A stretch of 64,000 nt of DNA from Jatrophihabitans sp035642535 (lineage in GTDB: Bacteria > Actinomycetota > Actinomycetes > Mycobacteriales > Jatrophihabitantaceae), in assembly GCA_035642535.1 (NCBI GenBank), contig DASQSE010000124.1, forward strand, positions 85,228 to 149,227. Direction: 5' to 3'. Positions 16,018 to 24,196 of this stretch are shown here, piece by piece. A program made the translations under genes and the position numbers. The stretch's first letter is position 1, and every line of letters starts with the position of its first letter. The notes beneath the pieces were generated by a model. That model searched no databases. It was not told where the DNA came from and saw nothing but the letters and a program-made list of their open reading frames with translations.

Positions 16018-18433
16018 GCTGGTCGCAAACGAACAACTCACAGTTGTCGGCAAGGACGTCCCGCGTCTCGAGGCGGCCGACAAGTTGACCGGCGCCGCGC
16101 AGTACGCGAGCGATCTCGTGCTGCCCGGGATGCTGCACGCCAAGATCAAGGGCAGTCCGCACGCGCGGGCGAAGATCCTGCGCATCGACACGTCCAAGGC
16201 CGAGAAGCTGGTCGGCGTGCATGCCGTTCTCACCGGCCACGACCTCGACTACAAGCTCGGCCTCTACGTCGTGGACAAGGACATCATCGCCAAGGACGAG
16301 GTGCGCCACTACGGCGAGGCGGTGGCTGCGGTGGCCGCCGAGACGGCCGACATCGCCGCGCGGGCGCTCGAGCTCATCGACGTTGAGTACGAGCCGCTGC
16401 CGCCCGTCCTGAACCACGTCGCGGCGCTCGCCCCCGACGCGCCACTCGTGCACCCGAACCTGGGCGAGTACGGCTACGTCGAGGCGGCGTTCACACCGCA
16501 GCCGGGCAGCAACGTCGCCAACCTCAGCAAGCTGCGCAAGGGCGACGTCGAGAAGGGCTTCGCCGAGGCGGAGTGGATCATCGAGCGTGAATACACCAAC
16601 CCGTCGGTCCAGCACGTGCCGATGGAAACGCACGTCACGGTCGCGGAGTGGCGGGTCGGCGACGACGTCACGATCTGGTCGAGCGCGCAATCGCCGTTCA
16701 CCGTCCGCAACCTGTTCTGCTATGCGTTCAAGCTGCCGCTGAACAAGGTGCGCGTGATCATTCCGCACGTCGGCGGCGGATTCGGCGGCAAGGCGGGCAT
16801 CCACCTCGAGCCGCTGGCGGCGTGCCTCTCGCGCAAGGCCGGTGGTCGGCCGGTGAAGCTGCAGGCCACCCGCGAGGAGGAGTTCAGCCTGCTGCCGTGC
16901 CGCAGCGCGCTGACCTACCGGATCAAGACCGGTGTCCGCGCGGACGGCCGGATCGTCGCCCAGCAGATGACGATGTTCTGGGACGCCGGCGCCTACGCCG
17001 ACTACGCGGTCAACGTCACGCGCGCGTCGGGTTACTCCGCGGCCGGGCCGTACGACATCCCGAACGCATGGTTGGACGCCTACACGATCTACACCAACAA
17101 GCCGTACGGGACGGCATACCGCGGCTTCGGGCACGTCGAGTTCTTCTGGGGCCTGGAGCGGCACATGCAACTCGTCGCCGAGGCGATCGGCATGGATCCG
17201 CTCGACTTCCGGCGCAAGAACCTGCTGTACCCGGGTTCGCGGACGCTGACCGGCGAGACCATCACCGAGCACACCGGCAACCCGCGCAAGTGCCTGGACG
17301 TCGTCGCCGAGTCCATCGGCTACGGCAGCCTCACCGCCGAGGAGTACGAGTACGAGCGGCGCACCGGGCACAAGATCGGCAAGGGCGTCGCGACGCTGCA
17401 CAAGGCGCCGGCCATGCCGCCGTTCACCGGGACCGCAACCGTCGTGAAGATGAATTCGGACGGCACCGTGCTGGTCAACCTGTCGCTGACCGAGATCGGG
17501 CAGGGCTCGGCAACCGCGCTCGCCCAGATCGCGGCCGAGCGGCTGCGCTTCCCGATCGAGAAGGTCAAGGTCACGATCGAGAAGGACACCGACCGCGACC
17601 CGTACGACTGGCAGACGGTGGCCTCCAAGGGCCTGATCCTCTCCGGCAACGCGACCGTGCTGGCGTGTGACGACCTGCTCAAGCACGCGTACGCGGACGC
17701 CGCGCAGATCCTGCGTGCCGAGGCGATCGACCTCGACCACGACGGGGAGAAGATCTTCCTCAAGCACCGGCCGGACCAGTCGGTGACCTTCGCCGAACTC
17801 GCGATCGGCTACGCCTATCCGGACGGCAACGCGATCGGTGGACCGCTCGTCGGCGTCGGCCGCTACGTCGCCCAGGGCCTGTCCAACCTCGACAAGGAGA
17901 CCGGGCAGGGGCTGCCCGCGCTCGACTGGACCTACGGTGCGCACGGCGTGATCGTCGATGTCGACCCGGTGACCGGCGAGTTCTCGGTACGCAAGATCGC
18001 GTCGGTCTTCGACGTCGGCAAGGCGGTCAACCCCGGGCTGGTGCGCGGCCAGTGCATCGGCGGGATGATCCAGGGCCTCGGTACCGCGCTGTGCGAGGGC
18101 TACATCTACGACGAGCAGGGCCGGCTGCTCAACCCGTCCTTCACCGACAACAAGATCCCGACGGCGAAGGACCTGCCCGACGAGATCGAGAGCATCGTCG
18201 TCGAAACGCCGCAGCTCGACGGGCCGTACGGCGCCCGCGGCGTGGGGGAGCACCCGATGATCTCGGTCGCCCCGGCGATCGGCAACGCGATCCACCAGGC
18301 GCTCGGCGTCGAACTGCTGCACATGCCGATCCGCGCGGAGGACGTGTGGCGGGCGATGCACGAGAAGGAGCCGATCGACAACTGGATCACCAAGTCGCCG
18401 GCCGGCCACTGCCGCTCAGTGAAGGTCGGGTGA
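16010..18433 (+). CDS. Molybdenum hydroxylase, molybdopterin-binding large subunit
   Basis: An 807-residue large subunit of the xanthine-dehydrogenase family. Cofactor and active-site motifs visible are VGGGFGGKAG (about 254-263), AYRGFG at 369-374 (not the AYxCSFR of CO dehydrogenase) and the base glutamate E747 in RGVGEHP. The enzyme should hydroxylate an aromatic N-heterocycle. Xanthine or hypoxanthine is the default reading, but the linkage to barbiturase makes uracil-to-barbiturate oxidation an attractive alternative. No XdhC-like maturation gene is in this operon; the only one in the window is in the cox locus. Its stop overlaps the start region of the carbamate kinase gene. Confidence 0.93.
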   Translation: MSELVANEQLTVVGKDVPRLEAADKLTGAAQYASDLVLPGMLHAKIKGSPHARAKILRIDTSKAEKLVGVHAVLTGHDLDYKLGLYVVDKDIIAKDEVRHYGEAVAAVAAETADIAARALELIDVEYEPLPPVLNHVAALAPDAPLVHPNLGEYGYVEAAFTPQPGSNVANLSKLRKGDVEKGFAEAEWIIEREYTNPSVQHVPMETHVTVAEWRVGDDVTIWSSAQSPFTVRNLFCYAFKLPLNKVRVIIPHVGGGFGGKAGIHLEPLAACLSRKAGGRPVKLQATREEEFSLLPCRSALTYRIKTGVRADGRIVAQQMTMFWDAGAYADYAVNVTRASGYSAAGPYDIPNAWLDAYTIYTNKPYGTAYRGFGHVEFFWGLERHMQLVAEAIGMDPLDFRRKNLLYPGSRTLTGETITEHTGNPRKCLDVVAESIGYGSLTAEEYEYERRTGHKIGKGVATLHKAPAMPPFTGTATVVKMNSDGTVLVNLSLTEIGQGSATALAQIAAERLRFPIEKVKVTIEKDTDRDPYDWQTVASKGLILSGNATVLACDDLLKHAYADAAQILRAEAIDLDHDGEKIFLKHRPDQSVTFAELAIGYAYPDGNAIGGPLVGVGRYVAQGLSNLDKETGQGLPALDWTYGAHGVIVDVDPVTGEFSVRKIASVFDVGKAVNPGLVRGQCIGGMIQGLGTALCEGYIYDEQGRLLNPSFTDNKIPTAKDLPDEIESIVVETPQLDGPYGARGVGEHPMISVAPAIGNAIHQALGVELLHMPIRAEDVWRAMHEKEPIDNWITKSPAGHCRSVKVG

Positions 18434-18438
18434 TCGCG

Positions 18439-19377
18439 ATGCGTTCCGTCGTCGCCCTGGGCGGCAACGCCATGACCGCGCGCGATGGCAACGCGCGGCC
18501 CGAAGACCAGCAGGAAGCCGTCGAGCGGACGGTGCCGCACATCGCGGCGCTCGTCGCTGCCGGTCACGAGGTCGTCGTGACGCACGGCAACGGCCCGCAG
18601 GTCGGCAATCTCCTCGTGAAGAACGAGATCGCCGCCTCGGTGGTGCCGCCCGTGCCACTGGACTGGTGCGACGCGCAGACGCAGGGCACCATCGGAGCGC
18701 TGATCATGAACGCGCTCGGCCGCTCGCTGGTCGAGCGTGGCCTGCCGCCGAAGGTCGCCGCCCTCGTGTCGCGCACCCTCGTGGACCCGGCCGACCCGGC
18801 GTTCGCGCACCCCACCAAGCCGATCGGCCGGTTCCTGCCGGCCGAGGAGGCGGCCGCCCTCATCGCGCACGGCGAGATCTGGGAGGACCGCGGCTCGAAG
18901 GGCTGGCGGCGCGTCGTCCCGTCTCCGGAGCCACGCAGCTGCGTCGACAGCGAGGCTGCGCGCGTCCTGCTCGAGGCGGGTTTTGTCGTGACGAGCGGCG
19001 GCGGTGGCGGGATCCCGGTCGTCCCCGCAGGTGACGGTGGCTACGCAGGCGTCGAGGCGGTGATCGACAAGGACCTGACGGCAGCGATGCTCGCCGACGC
19101 GTTGGACGCCGAGGCGCTGATCATCGCCACCGACGTGGACGCGGTGCTGCTCGGCTGGGAGACGGCGCAGGCGACGCCGCTCGGTCACGTCACGACCACC
19201 GAGATGCGCAAGCACATCGCGGCCGGCGAATTCCCGAGCGGCAGCATGCTCCCTAAGGTGGAGGCCGCTTGCCGGTTCGCAGAGTCCGGAGTCGGCCGGT
19301 TCGCAGTGATCACGTCGTTGGAGTGCATCGAGGAGGGCCTCGCCGGACGGGCCGGGACGGTCATCACGGCTCCGTAG
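18439..19377 (+). CDS. Carbamate kinase
   Basis: A 312-residue carbamate kinase of the amino-acid-kinase fold: VVALGGNAM at the N-terminus, VTHGNGPQVGNLL, and the ADP/Mg region SGGGGGIPVV ... VIDKDLTAAMLA. It makes ATP, CO2 and NH3 from carbamoyl phosphate and ADP. It is the last step of a phosphorolytic ureido-degrading route and fits the FdrA/DUF1116/DUF2877 trio upstream (equivalent to AllK). I chose the ATG at 18439; a GTG at 18430 overlapping the previous stop is possible and adds three residues. Length is normal (about 310). Confidence 0.95.
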   Translation: MRSVVALGGNAMTARDGNARPEDQQEAVERTVPHIAALVAAGHEVVVTHGNGPQVGNLLVKNEIAASVVPPVPLDWCDAQTQGTIGALIMNALGRSLVERGLPPKVAALVSRTLVDPADPAFAHPTKPIGRFLPAEEAAALIAHGEIWEDRGSKGWRRVVPSPEPRSCVDSEAARVLLEAGFVVTSGGGGGIPVVPAGDGGYAGVEAVIDKDLTAAMLADALDAEALIIATDVDAVLLGWETAQATPLGHVTTTEMRKHIAAGEFPSGSMLPKVEAACRFAESGVGRFAVITSLECIEEGLAGRAGTVITAP

Positions 19378-19396
19378 CTGCTAGCAGAATGGGTTG

Positions 19397-20083
19397 ATGG
19401 CCGCTGTCATCGCCTTCGACGTCAACGAGACGCTGCTCGATCTTCACGCGCTGGACGCCACCTTCGAAGAGGTGTTCGGCGACCCAGCCGTGCGCGGTCA
19501 GTGGTTCGCACAGATGCTGCAGCTCTCGTTCGTCGGCGGGTTGACCGGGCAGTACGTCGACTTCGGTACTGCGCAGCGGGCGGCGCTGCGCATGGTCGCC
19601 GAGCGGCTCGGACATCACGTCGGCGCCGAGCAGGTCGACGACATCGTGGGTCGAATGTCCACGCTGCCACCTCATCCGGAAGTGCCTTCCGCGCTCGATG
19701 CGTTGCGAGCCGCACCGCTGCAAGTCGTCGCGCTGACGAACTCGGTGCAGGACGTTGCCGAGGCACAGCTGCGCAACGCCGGGATCGCCGGGTATTTCGA
19801 CAGGATCATGTCGGCGGACAATGTGCAGCGGCTCAAGCCGGCACCGGAGCCGTATCACGCAGTGGCCCGCGCGTTCGAGGTCGAACCGGCGCAGGTGCGG
19901 CTCGTGGCCGCGCACTCGTGGGACGTGTCGGGTGCCATGGCGGCCGGCTGTCAGGCCGCGTTCGTTGCTCGGCCCGGCATGGTGCTGAGCCCGATCGGCG
20001 GCCGACCGGACATCGTCGAGCCGGACATCGCCGGTGTCGTTCGCACGATCCTTGCCGTTGACGCGCCGGCCGGGGACGACTAG
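19397..20083 (+). CDS. Haloacid dehalogenase type II-like HAD hydrolase
   Basis: A 228-residue HAD-superfamily protein of the L-2-haloacid dehalogenase type: nucleophile D8 in FDVNETLLDL, ALTNSVQDVAEAQL for the Ser/Thr motif, then MSADNVQRLKPAPEPYHA with the conserved Lys and LVAAHSWDVSGAMAAG for the acidic motif. Members hydrolyse C-halogen bonds or act as phosphatases. It follows the carbamate kinase by 19 bp. A role in the island, for instance on a malonate-semialdehyde-like or phosphorylated intermediate, is guesswork. The ATG at 19397 directly follows an in-frame TTG. Confidence 0.9.
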   Translation: MAAVIAFDVNETLLDLHALDATFEEVFGDPAVRGQWFAQMLQLSFVGGLTGQYVDFGTAQRAALRMVAERLGHHVGAEQVDDIVGRMSTLPPHPEVPSALDALRAAPLQVVALTNSVQDVAEAQLRNAGIAGYFDRIMSADNVQRLKPAPEPYHAVARAFEVEPAQVRLVAAHSWDVSGAMAAGCQAAFVARPGMVLSPIGGRPDIVEPDIAGVVRTILAVDAPAGDD

Positions 20084-20110
20084 GCCGTCCGCGGGTCGTA
20101 GCGTTCCGTT

Positions 20111-21337
20111 ATGGAGCGATTCGAAGCCGACCTGCTCATACCCGGTTCGGGTGACCCGGTGCGCAACGGGGTCGTCGTCGTCGACGGGCCGGTGATCACC
20201 TATGCCGGCCCGGCGGATGGCGCGCCGCAGACGCCGGACGCCTCGGTCGTGCGGACGGCCGCGGTGATGCCGGGCATGTGGGACTGCCACGGCCATCTCA
20301 TGGGCATTCGCTCGCTGGATTTCACCCGGCTGCCGCTCGAGTCGATCGGAACCCGGGTCGCCCGATGTGTGGGCGATCTGCGTGCGGCGCTGGACGCCGG
20401 CGTCACGTCCGTGCGTGAGCCGGGTGGGCTGGGGCTGGATCTCGCGCCCGCCGTCGCCGACGGACTGATCGCAGGCCCGTCGATCTACTCCGCCGGTGCG
20501 ATCCTGTCGACCACAGGCGGGCACGGTGACCTGCACAGCCTGCCGCTCGGCTGGGTCGTGGACTTCGCGCACATCTCCGGCGAGCTGCGGCTCTGCGACG
20601 GCGTGGACGAATGCGTGCGGGCGGTGCGCGAACAACTGCGCCGCAACGCGAAGCTGATCAAGATCTGCGCTTCCGGCGGCGTGTTGTCCGAGGTCGACCA
20701 CCCGGTCCATCAGCAGTTCACGCTGGCCGAGCTGAAGGCGATCGTGGAGGTCGCCGCCCTTGCCGAGCGATCGGTGGCGGCGCACTGCCACGGCAAGCCG
20801 GGCATGATGGCGGCCCTGGAAGCAGGTGTCCGGACGATCGAGCACGGCACGTTCCTCGATGTGGACGTGTGCCAAGCGATGAAGGAAACCGGGGCAGTGC
20901 TCGTCCCGACTCGAACGATCATCGACGAGACGCTCAACCACCCGGGCTTGCCGGCGTACGCGGTGGGCAAGATGCAGATGATCGCCGAAACCCATCTGAA
21001 GGCGATCGCGATCGCGCACGAGCATGGCGTACGCATCGCGAGCGGCACCGACATCGCGATGTCCGGCGCCGACCTGCCCGACGCGTGGGGCCGCAACGGA
21101 CGCGAACCTCAACTGCTCGTGCAGGCCGGTCTGACACCACTCGAAGCGATCGAGGCGGCCACCGCGAACGGACCGCTCACCCTGGGGGCGCAAGCGCCAC
21201 TCTCCGGTGTCCTGCGCGAGGGGTATGCGGCCGACGTGCTGACCCTGGGCGCCGACCCGGTCGCCGACATCGCCGTCCTCGCCGACCCGGCCAACATCAC
21301 TGGCGTGTGGCGCGCCGGCGTGCAGGTCAAGGGGTAA
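20111..21337 (+). CDS. Amidohydrolase-superfamily enzyme
   Basis: A 408-residue amidohydrolase of the subgroup containing imidazolonepropionase and Xaa-Pro/organophosphate-type enzymes. Metal ligands visible are HGH in DCHGHLMG, a probable carbamylated Lys in KLIKICASGG, His in AAHCHGK and IEHGTFL, and Asp in IASGTDIAM. The cytoplasmic enzyme would hydrolyse an amide, ester or cyclic imide. It lies 27 bp after the HAD gene and ends the plus-strand run, with repeat copy 3 immediately downstream. It may act on an amide product of the route, but nothing in the sequence shows this. Confidence 0.88.
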   Translation: MERFEADLLIPGSGDPVRNGVVVVDGPVITYAGPADGAPQTPDASVVRTAAVMPGMWDCHGHLMGIRSLDFTRLPLESIGTRVARCVGDLRAALDAGVTSVREPGGLGLDLAPAVADGLIAGPSIYSAGAILSTTGGHGDLHSLPLGWVVDFAHISGELRLCDGVDECVRAVREQLRRNAKLIKICASGGVLSEVDHPVHQQFTLAELKAIVEVAALAERSVAAHCHGKPGMMAALEAGVRTIEHGTFLDVDVCQAMKETGAVLVPTRTIIDETLNHPGLPAYAVGKMQMIAETHLKAIAIAHEHGVRIASGTDIAMSGADLPDAWGRNGREPQLLVQAGLTPLEAIEAATANGPLTLGAQAPLSGVLREGYAADVLTLGADPVADIAVLADPANITGVWRAGVQVKG

Positions 21338-21388
21338 CCCGGCGCAACCGTCCATAGCTCCCCTCCCCGTCGTCCCCCTCTCTCGGCC

Positions 21389-21441
21389 GTGATCAACAGG
21401 GCTGAACCGTCGTCAGGCGACGTCTCGGGCGTGTTGATCAC
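21389..21441 (-). repeat. Dispersed palindrome family, copy 3
   Basis: A 53-bp palindrome in the gap between the amidohydrolase and S9 peptidase genes, with outer arms GTGATCAACAGG and CGTGTTGATCAC. It is inverted relative to copies 1 and 2: its reverse complement reads CCCGAGACGTCGCCTGACGACGG in the centre, nearly identical to copy 2. A C-rich stretch (21360-21380) precedes it. Confidence 0.92.
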
Positions 21442-21474
21442 TGCGGTAGCGGGCGGTCCGTAGGGTTGGCGGGC

Positions 21475-23376
21475 GTGCGAGCGGAAGACATTGCGTGCCT
21501 GGTGAACGTCGGCGCTCCGACGTTGTCGGCGGATGGTCGCAGCGCGGTTGTCGCAGTGAGCCGTCCCGACCTGAAGGAGAACGAGTACGTCAGCTCGCTG
21601 TGGATCATCGCGGTTGACGGTTCGGCTCCACCGCGCCGGCTGACGCACGGCAGGCATGACGCTGCTCCGCGACTCTCCCCCGACGGGCGTTGGGTAGCGT
21701 TCCTGCGCGCCGAGGCGGAGGGCAAGCCGCAGCTGCACGTGTTGCCGGTTGCGGGCGGCGACGCGCGCCGGTTGACGGAGTTGCACCTCGGCGCGGGGGT
21801 CGCGGCGTGGTCACCTGATTCGACGCGGATCGCGTTCAGTGCGCGGGTGGCGGAGGCGGGCCGCTACGGCCTGGAGGAGAAGGCCTCGCCGGAGAAGGAG
21901 GCGCCGCGCCGGATAACCGGGCTGCGCTACCGGCTCGACGACGTCGGATTTGTCGCTGATCGGCGGCTGCACGTGCATGTCGTTGACCTTCCCGAGGGCG
22001 ACGCCGAGCCCGAGGTCAGGCAGCTCACCGACGGCGACTGGGACGACAGTGATCCGGTGTGGAGCCCGGACGGTGCGCGCATCGCGTTCACCTCGGCCCG
22101 GCATGAGACTCGCGAGCGGGACCGTGCCGAGGACGTCTTCGTGATCAGTCCCGACGGCGGGGCGCCGACCCGGCTGAGCGACAGCTCGCTCGCTCTGGCG
22201 GCACCGGCGTTCAGCCCGGACGGGCGCAGCGTGCTGGCACTGGGCATCGAGGTCGCCGACGGCAAGCTGGTGGCGCGCAACAGCGGGCTGTGGACGATGG
22301 ACGTGGCCGCGACCGGCCGCCCGCACCGGCTGACCGACGCCGAGACCCGCCATCTGGTCAGCGAGCGGATCATCGCGACGCCGGCCGCGGCGCTGGTGTT
22401 GGCCGAGAACCGTGGTGCGGTCGAGCTGCTCGCCGTCCCCTATGACGGGTCCGAGCCGCGCGTCGTCGTGGCCGGGCAGCGAGTCGTGCTCGGTGCGGAC
22501 GCCATCGGTGAGACGGTGGTTGTCAGTTACGGCGACGGGCAGCGGTATGCCGAGCTGGGCGTCGTGCGGAGTGCAGACGTCAGCCGGCTGACGGACTTCA
22601 GCCGCGAGCTTGCGCCGTTGCCGATCAGCGAGTTCGAGGCCACCGCGCCCGACGGGCATCGGTTGCACGGCTTCGTCGTGGAGCCCGAGGGCAGCGGGCC
22701 GCACCCGGTGCTGTTGATGATCCACGGTGGGCCGTTCACGCAGTACACCTGGCGGATCTTCGACGAGGCTCAGGTGTACGCCGGCGCGGGGTACGCCGTG
22801 GTGTACACGAACCCGCGCGGCTCGTCCGGGTACGGCGAGTCGTACGGTGCGCACATCCGCGGCGACGTCGGTTCCCGTTCCGCGGCGGATCTCCTCGCAC
22901 TGCTCGACGCCGCGCTGCAACGGCCGTCCTTGGACGGTTCGCGCGTCGGCGTGCTCGGCGGCTCGCACGGCGGCTTCATGACGAGCTGGCTGATCGGCAA
23001 CACCGACCGGTTCCGTGCGGCGGTCAGCGAGCGCGCGGTCAACGCGATCGACAGCTTCGAGGGCTCGAGCGACATCGGTTACAAGTTCGCCGACGACCTG
23101 TACGGGACAGATCCCGAAGCGCGCTACCGGCAGAGTCCGCTCAGCCACGCCGACAACATCACTGCGCCGCTGCTGATCATCCATTCCGAGCACGACTGGC
23201 GGTGTCCGATCGAGCAGGCGCAGCGACTGTACGTAGCGCTGCGCCGGCGCGACGCCCCCGTCGAGATGCTGCTGTTCCCGGGCGAGGGCCACGAGTTGTC
23301 CAGGTCCGGGCTGCCCAGCCACCGGCTGGCCCGCTTCGACGCGATCGTGGACTGGTTCGACCGCCACCTGAAATGA
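21475..23376 (+). CDS. S9-family prolyl oligopeptidase-like serine peptidase
   Basis: A 633-residue S9C-type acylaminoacyl-peptidase/DPP-like enzyme. The N-terminal 370 residues form a TolB-like beta-propeller with repeated DGRWVAF / SPDSTRIAFS / SPDGARIAFTS blades. The C-terminal alpha/beta-hydrolase domain has the nucleophile in GGSHGGFM (Ser near 500), Asp in HSEHDWRCP and His in GEGHEL. It lacks a signal peptide, so it is probably cytosolic and trims small peptides. The GTG at 21475 is preferred; a TTG nine bases upstream is possible. Confidence 0.93.
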   Translation: MRAEDIACLVNVGAPTLSADGRSAVVAVSRPDLKENEYVSSLWIIAVDGSAPPRRLTHGRHDAAPRLSPDGRWVAFLRAEAEGKPQLHVLPVAGGDARRLTELHLGAGVAAWSPDSTRIAFSARVAEAGRYGLEEKASPEKEAPRRITGLRYRLDDVGFVADRRLHVHVVDLPEGDAEPEVRQLTDGDWDDSDPVWSPDGARIAFTSARHETRERDRAEDVFVISPDGGAPTRLSDSSLALAAPAFSPDGRSVLALGIEVADGKLVARNSGLWTMDVAATGRPHRLTDAETRHLVSERIIATPAAALVLAENRGAVELLAVPYDGSEPRVVVAGQRVVLGADAIGETVVVSYGDGQRYAELGVVRSADVSRLTDFSRELAPLPISEFEATAPDGHRLHGFVVEPEGSGPHPVLLMIHGGPFTQYTWRIFDEAQVYAGAGYAVVYTNPRGSSGYGESYGAHIRGDVGSRSAADLLALLDAALQRPSLDGSRVGVLGGSHGGFMTSWLIGNTDRFRAAVSERAVNAIDSFEGSSDIGYKFADDLYGTDPEARYRQSPLSHADNITAPLLIIHSEHDWRCPIEQAQRLYVALRRRDAPVEMLLFPGEGHELSRSGLPSHRLARFDAIVDWFDRHLK

Positions 23377-23403
23377 CCCCGCCTGGTCGATCCGAATGCG
23401 CGG

Positions 23404-24192
23404 TCAATGCAGCGGCGCGTGCAATTGCGCCCGCCCGATCTTCGCTCCCGGGCCGTCGAAGTGCCACCATTCGCCGGCGTACACCTCCAGGCCTGCGGAC
23501 TGCATGACGTTGCGCAGCACCGCCCGGTCCGCGCGGGCGCGGGCGCTCACCCCGCTCGTCGCGTAGGCGTAGGCGCGCGGCGTGAAGTTGTCGAAGCCGG
23601 TGCCCATGGGCAGCAGGCAGTGCCCTTCGAGGCGGTGCCGGGCGCAGCGCATCCGCGTCGAGCGCCGGGCAAGCGTCACGTCCACCGAGCGCCCTGCCTC
23701 GTGGCTGGTGGCGAGCCGGCCGGGGCGGGCAACCCAGTTGGGGTCAGGCACGCTCCGGAACATCCGCACCTGCACGTGGTGCGGGCGGTAGCAGTCCCAG
23801 AACACGAGGACGTAGCCGCGACGCCGCAGGCGTGCCGCGGCCGTGCGCAACCTGTTCACCATCGAGCGATGGACGAGGCAACGCGCGTCGATCGGGTAGA
23901 GGCGCACGCCGACGAAGTTGTCCGTCGTCGCGTATCGCAGGTCGACCAGTGCATCCGGCACGACGGTGCGGATGTCGACGAGACGCGCTGCGCGGGCGCG
24001 GCGCGACAGCCGCGGGATGGCGGGCGCCGTGCGGGACGACGCTGCGGGTCTTGACGAGGTCTGCGCTGCTGACGTCGGCACCGTGGGTCTATCGATCGGC
24101 GCCGAACTGGTCGCCGCCGGCGGATTGCTGTCGGCAGTCGACGTGCACGCGGCTAGCAGCAATGCGATCACGGCGAGCGCCGGCCGAAGCAT
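23404..24192 (-). CDS. VanX-like D-Ala-D-Ala dipeptidase, lipoprotein
   Basis: A 262-residue M15D-family peptidase. The N-terminus is a lipoprotein signal (LLLAAC, Cys near 16) followed by a Ser/Thr/Pro-rich linker, so it is exported and lipid-anchored. The core has the zinc and substrate motif TSHEAGRSVDVTL and the catalytic EWWHF near the C-terminus, as in VanX/DdpX. The likely role is hydrolysis of D-Ala-D-Ala dipeptide in wall turnover rather than vancomycin resistance, as no VanH/A/RS genes are nearby. It converges with the S9 gene and ends the P450 run, whose stop is 4 bp upstream of its ATG. Confidence 0.9.
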   Translation of the reverse strand: MLRPALAVIALLLAACTSTADSNPPAATSSAPIDRPTVPTSAAQTSSRPAASSRTAPAIPRLSRRARAARLVDIRTVVPDALVDLRYATTDNFVGVRLYPIDARCLVHRSMVNRLRTAAARLRRRGYVLVFWDCYRPHHVQVRMFRSVPDPNWVARPGRLATSHEAGRSVDVTLARRSTRMRCARHRLEGHCLLPMGTGFDNFTPRAYAYATSGVSARARADRAVLRNVMQSAGLEVYAGEWWHFDGPGAKIGRAQLHAPLH

Positions 24193-24196
24193 CTGC

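Noticed and set aside
16010..18433. Reading the first molybdenum hydroxylase as a second CO dehydrogenase (form II)
   Set aside because: Its active-site loop is AYRGFG, not AYxGAGR or AYxCSFR, and the gene order is FAD-FeS-Mo beside purine/pyrimidine genes.
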